DNA from: a virus
Virus record (IMG/VR): IMGVR_UViG_3300041409_000151
Span: 1-25,303 of that record
DNA length: 25,303 nucleotides
Reading direction: 5' to 3' (one strand)
Shown: positions 14,732-20,889 of the stretch, one piece after another
Layout of the letters: every line of letters begins with the position of its first letter
Position numbering within the stretch: position 1 is the first letter of the stretch
Made by a program: the position numbers and the translations under genes
Notes under the pieces: model-generated
What the model was told of the DNA's origin: nothing
The model's input: the letters and a program-made list of their open reading frames with translations, nothing else
Database searches by the model: none

Positions 14732-14793
14732 CGCGCACCCACAACCGGTGGGGGTTCCGACGGAAAAGTGTCGGCAGATGTTGCTACACTCAC
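14728..14793 (-). CDS. Possible leader peptide (21 aa) coupled to the initiator gene
   Basis: A GTG at 14793 preceded by a GAAAGGA Shine-Dalgarno with a 7-base gap opens a 21-codon frame starting MSVATSADTF. Its TGA (14730-14728) overlaps the initiator ATG (ATGA). The initiator has no good site of its own, so coupling is plausible. The peptide holds a PPP run (residues 14-16), a known ribosome-stalling motif that EF-P relieves. It may be a control element rather than a functional peptide. Confidence 0.45.
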   Translation of the reverse strand: MSVATSADTFPSEPPPVVGAR

Positions 14794-14884
14794 GCCTAGT
14801 TCCTTTCGGGGATCGTGAAGGACCTTCGTTCTTGAGCGGGGCGAAGACTTAGCTGGCGTCGTTCGGGCGACTCAACCAGCACCG

Positions 14885-14917
14885 AGAGCCGGACCCTTAC
14901 GCGAGGGGTCCGGCTCT
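14885..14917. terminator. Strong hairpin in the initiator leader (terminator-like)
   Basis: A 12-bp stem (14885-14896 with 14906-14917) closes a 9-base loop. No long T run follows in the minus direction. It lies about 80-110 bases downstream of the predicted start at about 14998 and could terminate or attenuate the transcript. Confidence 0.5.
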
Positions 14918-14942
14918 TCGGCGTTACGGGCTCGATACCATC

Positions 14943-14990
14943 GGGTGCTCGCCCTCTCGTGCTCGGTGTCCGGGAGGGCGAGCCCACCCG
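14943..14990. terminator. Hairpin at the start of the initiator leader
   Basis: A perfect 10-bp stem (14947-14956 with 14974-14983) is extended by a CGGGT/ACCCG pairing across a 2-base bulge. It begins about 15 bases after the predicted transcription start. It could terminate readthrough from the upstream gene ending at 15027, or be the first element of a regulatory leader. The 295-base stretch 14732-15026 holds this hairpin, the one at 14885, the promoter -10 and most of its spacer, and the leader-peptide ORF. Confidence 0.45.
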
Positions 14991-15004
14991 CTGGGCGTCC
15001 GCCG

Positions 15005-15035
15005 ATCATAACCCCGTGGCGTGGGGTCAGAACAA
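15005..15035 (-). promoter_or_regulatory. Palindrome-spacer promoter for the replication genes
   Basis: Minus strand: -35 TTGTTC (15035-15030, inside the last codons of the upstream gene), 19-base spacer with ACCCC-N7-GGGGT, then -10 TATGAT (15010-15005). The palindrome is weaker than elsewhere: the innermost C-G pair is lost. The flank is identical to the 6835 promoter (ATCATAACCCC). Confidence 0.65.
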
Positions 15036-15590
15036 CTGCTGTGGCCCAACGGTTTCCGGCCGCGAACCGGAGGCACGCTCCGCTCCCTGGGCCAGCTGCT
15101 CCGCCGCCGCCTCGCCGGCCACGGTCAACTGCCACGCCTGCCACGCGCGGCCCCGGTGCTCGCGCGTCACGGCCATTCCGTTGATGACCACTGGAGTGAC
15201 CAGGTTGGCGTCCACCAGCTCGCCACGGCGCGGGCGCTCGGTGTTCGGGTCCATCTTCAGGCGCTCCTGGATCTCGAAGTCCGTGAGGTCGCCGTACTGG
15301 TAGAGCGCCAGCAGAACGGCGGCCCGCTTGGAGCCCGGAGTCAGGACGCGGCCCGCCGCCGCCCGGCTGGTGTCCAGCGCGTCGTTCCGGACCTTCCCGG
15401 GGCGATCCCCCGTGGCGTCGGTCCGGAGGGCGTCCAGGCCATCTGAGAGCTTCTGGATCACGCACACCAGCTCGGACTGGACGCCGGAGGCGACCTGGCG
15501 GAGGTCGCCCGGACCGCGCACCTTGTCGAGATCGCGTGCCAGGGTGAGCGCGCGTTCGGCGCACGTGAGCGCTTCGGAGAAGTCGGTCAT
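15027..15590 (-). CDS. Winged-helix DNA-binding-like protein, 187 aa
   Basis: The ATG at 15590 comes 2 bases after the upstream stop. The N-terminal half is helical (LTCAERALTLARDLDKVRG, VQSELVCVIQKLSDGLDAL). Residues about 90-170 look like a winged helix (KRAAVLLALYQYGDLTDFEIQERLKMD, ELVDANLVTPVVINGMAVTREHRGRAWQAWQLT). It could be a transcription regulator or DNA-binding accessory of replication. It is the last gene of the 17000 transcript, and the next promoter overlaps its 3' end. Confidence 0.65.
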   Translation of the reverse strand: MTDFSEALTCAERALTLARDLDKVRGPGDLRQVASGVQSELVCVIQKLSDGLDALRTDATGDRPGKVRNDALDTSRAAAGRVLTPGSKRAAVLLALYQYGDLTDFEIQERLKMDPNTERPRRGELVDANLVTPVVINGMAVTREHRGRAWQAWQLTVAGEAAAEQLAQGAERASGSRPETVGPQQLF

Positions 15591-15592
15591 GA

Positions 15593-15856
15593 TCAACGCT
15601 TCCTGTAGGCAGGGCTTCGGAGTCCCCAGTCGACGGCCGCCGCGTAGCCCTTGCCGGTGAAGTTCTCACCGATCACCAGTCCGGCGCGGCTCAGGTCGTG
15701 GAAGGCCCGCACCAGGGGCGGGCTCAGGGGCTGGTTCGTGTCGTTGTCGATCGGGTCGGCGGCCCAGGTGTGGATCTTCTTGTCCAGCACCAGCTGGAGG
15801 ACCATCCGGCGCTCGGGCGTCTCGGGGAGGTCGTATTCGTCGCGGTCGGTGGCCAT
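15593..15856 (-). CDS. Hypothetical protein, 87 aa (possible small wHTH)
   Basis: The ATG at 15856 overlaps the preceding stop (TGATG). The product is MATDRDEYDLPETPERRMVL..., with helices in the middle (PLVRAFHDLSRAGLVIGENF) that look like the recognition part of a small helix-turn-helix, and a basic C-terminus (SPAYRKR). No family is recognised. It lies in a coupled series of small early genes. Confidence 0.65.
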   Translation of the reverse strand: MATDRDEYDLPETPERRMVLQLVLDKKIHTWAADPIDNDTNQPLSPPLVRAFHDLSRAGLVIGENFTGKGYAAAVDWGLRSPAYRKR

Positions 15857-16017
15857 CAGCTCATCAGCTCCAGGGTGACCTTCGCCCGACGACCGTCGCC
15901 CATGGTCATTTCGAACTCGGATCGGTTGACCACGGTCAGCAGCGGGCCGACGGTCGCCGCGCGGTCCGCGTCCAGGATGCGGTCCATCAACCAGTTGGCC
16001 AGGTCTTCAGAATCCAT
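15856..16017 (-). CDS. Small hypothetical protein, 53 aa
   Basis: A short gene read directly from the minus strand. The ATG at 16017 is 3 bases after the stop of the 233-residue gene, and its TGA overlaps the next ATG (TGATG). The product starts MDSEDLANWLMDRILDADRA and ends KVTLELMS, with a helix followed by strands. Tight packing on both sides supports it. The function is unknown. Confidence 0.65.
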   Translation of the reverse strand: MDSEDLANWLMDRILDADRAATVGPLLTVVNRSEFEMTMGDGRRAKVTLELMS

Positions 16018-16020
16018 CGG

Positions 16021-16722
16021 TCACTTCTCCTTCGGCTGTTCGCGTTCGATCTTGAACCCTTTGAGCTGGGTCTTCTTCGTGATGGCACCTTTCACGGTGC
16101 TGGCCAGCTTGTCGTCCCCGCGTCCGGCGGCGGCATTCGCGAGCGCCTTCACCTTCGTCACCTGGGCCTCGAACTTGCCGGTCGCCAGCACGCGCTTCAC
16201 GGCTTCGGCCAGCACCCAGGTAAGCGCGGAGACGGACACCTGGGCGTCGCCCTTGAACTCCGCCTGGAACATCTCCGCCAGGGCCTCGCTCACGTCGTCG
16301 TCGGCGAGCATGTCCACCACGGCCGCGCTGATGATCGAGTCCACGTCGAAGGTGTAGCTGTTCGCGTGGTCGCGCTTGACCCTGATCTTCGTGCCGTCGG
16401 TGTCCGGCACCACGGCGTCATCGTTCGGGACGCCGTCCTGCTCGCCGTACATCAGGGACAGCTGCTCGCCCGAGCGCGCCCGCACGTCCTTCGCGAAGTC
16501 CAGGAACGCCCGGCCGTAGTCGACGGCGGTCTCCTCGACGGCGGCGTACCGGCGGATCAGGGCGTACGCGTCCTCGGGCTTCTCGATCTCCGCCCCGCCG
16601 CGCGCGGCGTACTCCTCCGCCTGGAGAGCGTCGAGCCCTTCGCGGAGCACAGTCCGCAGGCTCTTCGTGGTCGGGAGCTGCTGGCCGTCGTGGAGCACCA
16701 GGCCCACGTCGGGTTCGGTCAT
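16021..16722 (-). CDS. Hypothetical early protein, 233 aa
   Basis: The ATG at 16722 is 2 bases after the upstream stop; a longer frame reading through the upstream gene is a shadow. The N-terminal half is acidic and helical (LRTVLREGLDALQAEEYAARGG, YALIRRYAAVEETAVDYGRAFLDFAKDVRA). The C-terminal half has TWVLAEAVKRVLATGKFEAQVTKVKALANAAAGRGDDKLASTVKGAI and a basic end. No known family is recognised. Its place between the SSB and initiator operons suggests a role in DNA metabolism, from context only. Confidence 0.7.
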   Translation of the reverse strand: MTEPDVGLVLHDGQQLPTTKSLRTVLREGLDALQAEEYAARGGAEIEKPEDAYALIRRYAAVEETAVDYGRAFLDFAKDVRARSGEQLSLMYGEQDGVPNDDAVVPDTDGTKIRVKRDHANSYTFDVDSIISAAVVDMLADDDVSEALAEMFQAEFKGDAQVSVSALTWVLAEAVKRVLATGKFEAQVTKVKALANAAAGRGDDKLASTVKGAITKKTQLKGFKIEREQPKEK

Positions 16723-16724
16723 GA

Positions 16725-17000
16725 TCACTTCTCCTTCGCGTATTCGATGACGGCGTCCCGACTGGGGTCCAGCTGGACGTGATCGAAGACCACGGCGGGC
16801 GCGCAGCAGCGGCACGCGTGGAGCAGGTCGTTCCCCGCACCGCGAACGGGCACGTAGACGTTGCACTCGATCTGCTGGCCTTCGAGCTGGCACCACTCGC
16901 AGTTCTCGCCGTGGTGGTCGATCTGGTCGGCCCAGACCTCGCGGAACGCGATGTGGATCGTGGGACGGCCGGTGATGCTGAAGTTCGGCGCGGTGGTCAT
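16725..17000 (-). CDS. Cys-rich small protein, 91 aa, first gene of a leaderless operon
   Basis: The ATG at 17000 follows the -10 (TACGAT) by 7 bases and has no Shine-Dalgarno, so the mRNA is expected to be leaderless; the longer frame upstream runs through the palindrome and terminator and is rejected. Six Cys residues (CEWC, IEC, HACRCC) and several His suggest a zinc-binding fold. The function is unknown; it leads a run of small genes that ends at 15027. Confidence 0.7.
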   Translation of the reverse strand: MTTAPNFSITGRPTIHIAFREVWADQIDHHGENCEWCQLEGQQIECNVYVPVRGAGNDLLHACRCCAPAVVFDHVQLDPSRDAVIEYAKEK

Positions 17001-17007
17001 GGTCAGG

Positions 17008-17036
17008 ATCGTACCCCCCAAAATGGGGGGACACAA
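17008..17036 (-). promoter_or_regulatory. Palindrome-spacer promoter (leaderless) for the 17000-15027 genes
   Basis: Minus strand: -35 TTGTGT (17036-17031), spacer CCCCCC-N5-GGGGGG of exactly 17 bases, then -10 TACGAT (17013-17008). It abuts the terminator of the SSB operon. This is the only copy with a 17-base rather than a 19-base spacer. Confidence 0.65.
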
Positions 17037-17072
17037 GTAGACCCCCGGAGCCGCACCCTCCGGGGGTCTACT
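17036..17072. terminator. Terminator after the SSB gene
   Basis: A 15-bp stem (17036-17050 with 17058-17072) closes a 7-base loop. It lies between the ssb stop and the next palindrome promoter, separating the two transcripts. About 78 bases between it and the ssb stop hold nothing I recognise. Confidence 0.75.
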
Positions 17073-17150
17073 ACTCGCGTTCGCCGCGTGCGCCACACAC
17101 GGCCCGCGCTCACCGACGGCAGACGATCACCACTCGCCCGCGTCGGGAGA

Positions 17151-17753
17151 TCAGAAAGGCGGTTCGTCGGTGAAGCCTCCGCCGCCCTGGCCTCCGCCGC
17201 CGCCCCACTGGTTGGCCGGCGGAGCGCCCCACGGGTCGTCGGCCGGGGCTCCGCCGCCGCGCTGGCCGCCGCCGTACTGGCCGCCCCCGCCCTGCGGACG
17301 CGACTGCTGGCGCTGGCCGCCGCCACCACCGCCACCACCGCCACCCCAGTCGCCGCTGCCCTGCTGGCCGCCCCCGCCGCCGCCCTGCTGGCGCTCGATC
17401 CGGTTGATCCGCACCGTGGCGAAGCGCAGGTCCGGCGTGACGCTCTCCGCCTGGATCTCCAGGCTCTGGCCCTCGCCACCCTCGCGGGTCTCGTACTTGC
17501 GCAGGCACACCGTCCCGATGACCACCACGCGGTCACCCTTTGCGTACGACTCCGCGACGTTCTCCGCGTACTCGCGCCACACGGTGACGCGGTACCAGGT
17601 GGTCTCCCCGTCCTCCCAGCGGTCGCCATTCTTCACGCGGCCCTGGACGGCCAGGTTCAGGCTCGCGACGGCGACGCCGGCCGGGGTGAAGCGGAGTTCC
17701 GGGTCGGCACCGAGCCGACCCACCGCCTGGATTCGTGCGTCTCCTACAGCCAT
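17151..17753 (-). CDS. ssb: Single-stranded DNA-binding protein
   Basis: 200 residues; GGAGG precedes the ATG by 7 bases. The OB fold (1-115) has the SSB hallmarks: QAVGRLGADPELRFTPAGVAVASLNLAV, TTWYRVTVWREYAENVAESYAKGDRVVVIGT and the LEIQAESVTPDLRFATV end. A long glycine-rich linker (about 122-192, with runs up to 10 Gly) leads to the acidic tip DEPPF, the docking peptide for partner proteins. It coats ssDNA in replication and ERF-mediated annealing. It is the last gene of its operon. Confidence 0.95.
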   Translation of the reverse strand: MAVGDARIQAVGRLGADPELRFTPAGVAVASLNLAVQGRVKNGDRWEDGETTWYRVTVWREYAENVAESYAKGDRVVVIGTVCLRKYETREGGEGQSLEIQAESVTPDLRFATVRINRIERQQGGGGGGQQGSGDWGGGGGGGGGGQRQQSRPQGGGGQYGGGQRGGGAPADDPWGAPPANQWGGGGGQGGGGFTDEPPF

Positions 17754-17789
17754 CTCATCCTCCGTTAGTTGATCTTCTAGCTGGGCAGG

Positions 17790-18974
17790 TCAGTTCGTCC
17801 ACGGGTCCGGCGGCGGCTCCTGCGGGAGCGGCGGCCGGGGCGGACCAGCGTGGCGTCCGTCGAGCGCGTTGGTCAGGGACACCCCGAGCGACCGGGCTAC
17901 CGACTGGTAGCCGGACAGCACGGACCGCAGGTTGTGCTGGGCGTCGCGGAGTGCGCGCACCAGCATGGACGCTTCCGTGGCCTCGAAGCGCTGGCGCTCC
18001 GTCGCGATCCACGCCTCCGCCTTGCGCTGGTCGGCCGCCTTCGCGTCGGACTGCGCGATCGCCAGGTTGTAGCGGAAATCCAGGTTGTGCTGGGCCGCGT
18101 GTTCCCGGGCGATCTGCTGGCGGAGGAACAGCTCGGAGCGGTCGATCGCGCGCATGATGTCGACGATCTTCAGCTCCACGTCCTCCGGCGTGTACGGGAG
18201 CGTCGGGTCCAGCGGGTCGAGCCGATCCACCAGCGGGTCCAGCGTCTGACCCTCGGTGGGGAAGATCGGGGTTCCCGCGAACGGGACGATCTCCTGGCCG
18301 ACGGCCGGCTCCTCGCGGACGGCGATCTCGCCGCCGGGCTGCTCCGCCGGAATCCCCTCATTTGAGGGTTTCCGGTCGTCGGTCCACGGCGGGATGTCCG
18401 ATTCGGTCTGGGCTTCGTCGGCCAGCTTCGCGAAGTCGACCGGGCCGGCGACCGCCACGGCCTCCTCCGCCACGGGCGCGGCGGGCCAGGGCTCGGGCTC
18501 CGGTTCGTCGTCCGGCGTGTCGTCGCCCCACGGGTCGCCGTCGGTCGGGCCTTCCGGCACGTCGTACGGCAGATCGTCGTACGCCACCCGGCCGTCACCG
18601 GCGGGCAGGCCCTCGGGCTCCTGGACCTCGGGCTCCTGGTAGTCGCCGGGCTCGGGCGCGTTGTCCGCACCGGGGAGCACGGTCGCAGGCTCGCCGGCCT
18701 CCGGCTCGGGCGTCGGCCGCGAGTACGCTCCGAAGGCACCCTGGACGCGGCCGGGTGCGCTCGCCGCGTCGACCTGCTCCGCCGCCTTGCGCTTCGTGTA
18801 CTGGGCCAGCGTCTCACGGTGCTCGGGGTCCGGCCAGCCGAGCACGTCCCCGCACGCGCACACGACGCCTTCGGCCGTCGACCAGCGCGCGTGCCGCGTG
18901 CCGGACTTGTGGCCGCTGTGCTCGGGCCAGTGCTCTTCGATCGTCGTCTGGGCCGTCTTGACCTCGCCTGCCAT
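17790..18974 (-). CDS. Hypothetical acidic protein with C-terminal helical domain, 394 aa
   Basis: The ATG at 18974 overlaps the ERF gene stop (TGATG). There are three parts: an N-terminal domain with a small Cys/His cluster (GVVCACGDVLGWPDPEH), a long acidic Pro/Glu/Asp-rich disordered region (about 85-270), and a helical, probably coiled-coil segment (about 280-375; IVDIMRAIDRSELFLRQQIAREHAAQHNLDFRYNLAIAQSDAKAADQRKAEAWIATERQRFEATEASM). No family is known to me. Its location between the annealase and SSB suggests it helps recombination. Confidence 0.7.
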   Translation of the reverse strand: MAGEVKTAQTTIEEHWPEHSGHKSGTRHARWSTAEGVVCACGDVLGWPDPEHRETLAQYTKRKAAEQVDAASAPGRVQGAFGAYSRPTPEPEAGEPATVLPGADNAPEPGDYQEPEVQEPEGLPAGDGRVAYDDLPYDVPEGPTDGDPWGDDTPDDEPEPEPWPAAPVAEEAVAVAGPVDFAKLADEAQTESDIPPWTDDRKPSNEGIPAEQPGGEIAVREEPAVGQEIVPFAGTPIFPTEGQTLDPLVDRLDPLDPTLPYTPEDVELKIVDIMRAIDRSELFLRQQIAREHAAQHNLDFRYNLAIAQSDAKAADQRKAEAWIATERQRFEATEASMLVRALRDAQHNLRSVLSGYQSVARSLGVSLTNALDGRHAGPPRPPLPQEPPPDPWTN

Positions 18975-19855
18975 CACTGGCCGCCCTTGGCCTGCTGGTC
19001 CAGGAACGCCTGGGCCTGCTCGGGGGTGGGCATGGCGCGGTTCGGGTCGATGCCGAAGCGGGACATCTCCGCCTTGATGCGCTGGCCCAGCGGGACACCG
19101 GCCGCGTCGACTTCGAGCAGCTGGCGCTGGCGGGTGATCATGTAGATGTAGCTCAGCCGGACCAGGTCCGGGAGCGCCTTGATCTCGCGCTGGACCCAGC
19201 CGATGTGCGCCTGGACGTTCTCCTCGCGGGTGCCGTTGGCCTCCGGCGGCTGGACACCCTGGACGCGCGCCTGCTCGCGTGCGGCCTGCTGGCGCGTCCG
19301 GGCGGCGGCGTTCGGGTCGTAGCCCTGGCCCTGGCCGACCGGCCGGGAGTAGTCGCCGTCCCCGGGGCGTTCGGTGTCCGGGTCCTTCTCATCGGTGGGC
19401 AGTAGGAACGCCTGCCCGAGCGCGGCCTTCAGCGCCATGGTGTGCGCCTTCATCGTGGCTTTGTCCGACGTGTCCGCGCCCTCGCCCCACGCCTCGAAGG
19501 TGAGGGTCGAGCCGTCCTCCAGGGACGTGAAGCGGTAGCTGATCTTCACGCGGACCGTGGTCCAGACGTTGCCGGACTGGGTCTTCCGGTCGCGGTCGCT
19601 GTGGAACTCCAGCTGCTCGGACTGGACGAAGACGCCGTGCGTGCGGAACGCGGTTCCGAGGTCGCGGGCCAGGTCGTCGATCGAGCGGAATTTGTACTCC
19701 GTCCGACCTTCCTTGTACTGGCTCGCCTTCGCCACGAAGGTCACGTCCTTCATGACGCGCCAGATCGCGGCGAGGATCTTGGGAGGGCCGTAGCCCGGCT
19801 GGTTGGGGTCGTCGGCGGGCATGGTCGGTTCACCGATCTGGGCAGGCGCGGTCAT
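18974..19855 (-). CDS. ERF-family ssDNA-annealing recombinase
   Basis: The ATG at 19855 follows the upstream stop by 2 bases; a GTG at 19861 overlapping that stop is an alternative. The ERF core is clear: ILAAIWRVMKDVTFVAKASQYKEGRTEYKFRSIDDLARDLGTAFRTHGVFV, then YRFTSLEDGSTLTFEAWGEGADTSDKATMKAHTMALKAALGQAFLLPTDEKDPD, which carries the family's G-E-G-D-DKA-T-A pattern. A variable linker and a helical C-terminus follow. It should anneal complementary ssDNA, with the SSB two genes downstream as partner. Confidence 0.9.
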   Translation of the reverse strand: MTAPAQIGEPTMPADDPNQPGYGPPKILAAIWRVMKDVTFVAKASQYKEGRTEYKFRSIDDLARDLGTAFRTHGVFVQSEQLEFHSDRDRKTQSGNVWTTVRVKISYRFTSLEDGSTLTFEAWGEGADTSDKATMKAHTMALKAALGQAFLLPTDEKDPDTERPGDGDYSRPVGQGQGYDPNAAARTRQQAAREQARVQGVQPPEANGTREENVQAHIGWVQREIKALPDLVRLSYIYMITRQRQLLEVDAAGVPLGQRIKAEMSRFGIDPNRAMPTPEQAQAFLDQQAKGGQ

Positions 19856-19857
19856 TC

Positions 19858-20271
19858 TCACTCGCTCTCGGGGTCGTTGTCGGTGGTGGTCTCCGGCTCG
19901 GGCGCGGCGGCGACGCGCACGATCGTGCCGGTCTCGACGTAGATCTTCAGCAGCTTCTCGACGGCCTCCGGCACTCGCACGCCGGACGCCTCGATCGCTG
20001 CTCGGGTGGCCTTCTTCTTCGCGGCGGGCACCTGGAACCGGATGCGCTCGCGGTCGACCCCGTACTCCCGGGGCTTGAGCAAGTCCCGGCCGCCGGGGAC
20101 GGGAACCGCGAGGGCCGCCGCCGCGTAGTAGCAGGCCCGCGTGACGCTCGCCAGCGTCTCGCCCTGCTGGGTCGCGCGCTTCATGGCGGCGTTGTAGGTG
20201 TCGGTCTCGATGTAGAGCTCTTCCGGCGAGGGCGACACCTCCGCCTCTTCGGGAGACTTGAGTTCGTTCAT
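19858..20271 (-). CDS. Ribbon-helix-helix-like protein, candidate regulator
   Basis: 137 residues. The ATG at 20271 lies 6 bases after the -10 with no Shine-Dalgarno, so it should be leaderless. Residues about 77-114 fit an RHH unit: strand RIRFQVP, helix KKKATRAAIEASG, turn, helix PEAVEKLLKIYVETG. The N-terminus is acidic, a central helix (NAAMKRATQQGETLASVTRACYYAAAAL) may dimerise, and the tail is acidic. As the first gene behind one of the palindrome promoters, it is the most natural autoregulator visible. This is inference. Confidence 0.6.
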   Translation of the reverse strand: MNELKSPEEAEVSPSPEELYIETDTYNAAMKRATQQGETLASVTRACYYAAAALAVPVPGGRDLLKPREYGVDRERIRFQVPAAKKKATRAAIEASGVRVPEAVEKLLKIYVETGTIVRVAAAPEPETTTDNDPESE

Positions 20272-20277
20272 GCGGCC

Positions 20278-20308
20278 ATCTTACCCCCTATGATGGGGGG
20301 TAAGACAA
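20278..20308 (-). promoter_or_regulatory. Palindrome-spacer promoter (leaderless) for the recombination operon
   Basis: Minus strand: -35 TTGTCT (20308-20303), 19-base spacer TACCCCCC-N5-AGGGGG, then -10 TAAGAT (20283-20278); the ATG is at 20271. The outer arms CTTACCCCC / GGGGGGTAAG make it nearly symmetric, and TAAGAC is present on the plus side (20301-20306), so weak transcription towards the HNH gene is possible. Confidence 0.7.
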
Positions 20309-20318
20309 GGGCCGGCCG

Positions 20319-20792
20319 ATGAAAGGCAAGATCATGACGAAGAAGCGCCAGGACCCGAAGTGGCGGGAGTTGAGCGAAGCGCTCTGGACCAGGTGCAACG
20401 GCTTCTGCGAGGTCACCGGCGTGCCGCTCGACTACGACACCTTCGACCGACACCACCGCCGTCCAAAGGCCATGGGCGGGACGTACCGCGCGGACACGGA
20501 CACACTGGTGAACCTGATCGCCGTGGACCCGATCGTGCACAACGGGCACGCGGCCTCGATCCACCAGGCCCCGAGCTGGAGCCGACCGCGCGGCTACCTG
20601 CTCCGCCAGGTCGACGACCCGCAGGAGATCCCGATCTTGCGCCACGGCCGGGTGTGGGTCGCGCTCACGGTCGACGGTCAGGCGGTCGAGCTTTCCGCCA
20701 GTCACCAACGGTTCTGGACGGCGCGGCTCCGGGCGGAGGAAGCAGTCGCCGCGAACGTGCCCACCCGGCGCGGGCTCTCGCAGTACCGGTGA
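20319..20792 (+). CDS. HNH endonuclease-like protein (isolated plus-strand gene)
   Basis: 157 residues from the ATG at 20319 (AAGGG upstream); an ATG at 20334 with AAAGG 7 bases upstream is equally plausible and gives 152. Counted from 20334: C21 and C25 (RCNGFCEVTG), H40-H41 (FDRHHRRPKAMGG), N60 (DTLVNLIAVDP), and H69-N70-H72 (VHNGHAASIH), a good HNH pattern. It may be a free-standing nicking or homing nuclease. It sits alone between the tail operon terminator and the early promoter, facing against all neighbours. Confidence 0.8.
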   Translation: MKGKIMTKKRQDPKWRELSEALWTRCNGFCEVTGVPLDYDTFDRHHRRPKAMGGTYRADTDTLVNLIAVDPIVHNGHAASIHQAPSWSRPRGYLLRQVDDPQEIPILRHGRVWVALTVDGQAVELSASHQRFWTARLRAEEAVAANVPTRRGLSQYR

Positions 20793-20796
20793 CGCG

Positions 20797-20835
20797 CCGA
20801 AGCCCCGCCTGGTTCGCCGCCCGGCGGGGCTTCGG
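20797..20835. terminator. Bidirectional terminator between HNH gene and tail operon
   Basis: A perfect 13-bp stem, 20797-20809 with 20823-20835 (CCGAAGCCCCGCC and its complement), with a 13-base loop, lies between the convergent gene ends at 20792 and 20890. Confidence 0.8.
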
Positions 20836-20889
20836 TGGAGGATGCCGCGCCTGCCCAGCACGGCGGCCCAGGGGATGGGCAAGGCCAGG

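Noticed and set aside
14737-14755. CCCAC-N5-GTGGG next to the initiator start as an eighth palindrome copy
   Set aside because: The arms lack the C6/G6 core and no promoter hexamers fit; it also lies within the possible leader-peptide frame.
17170-17390. Repetitive CCGCCGCC-type sequence as a possible repeat array
   Set aside because: It is explained by the polyglycine linker of SSB; there are no spacers or regular units, so it is not a CRISPR array.
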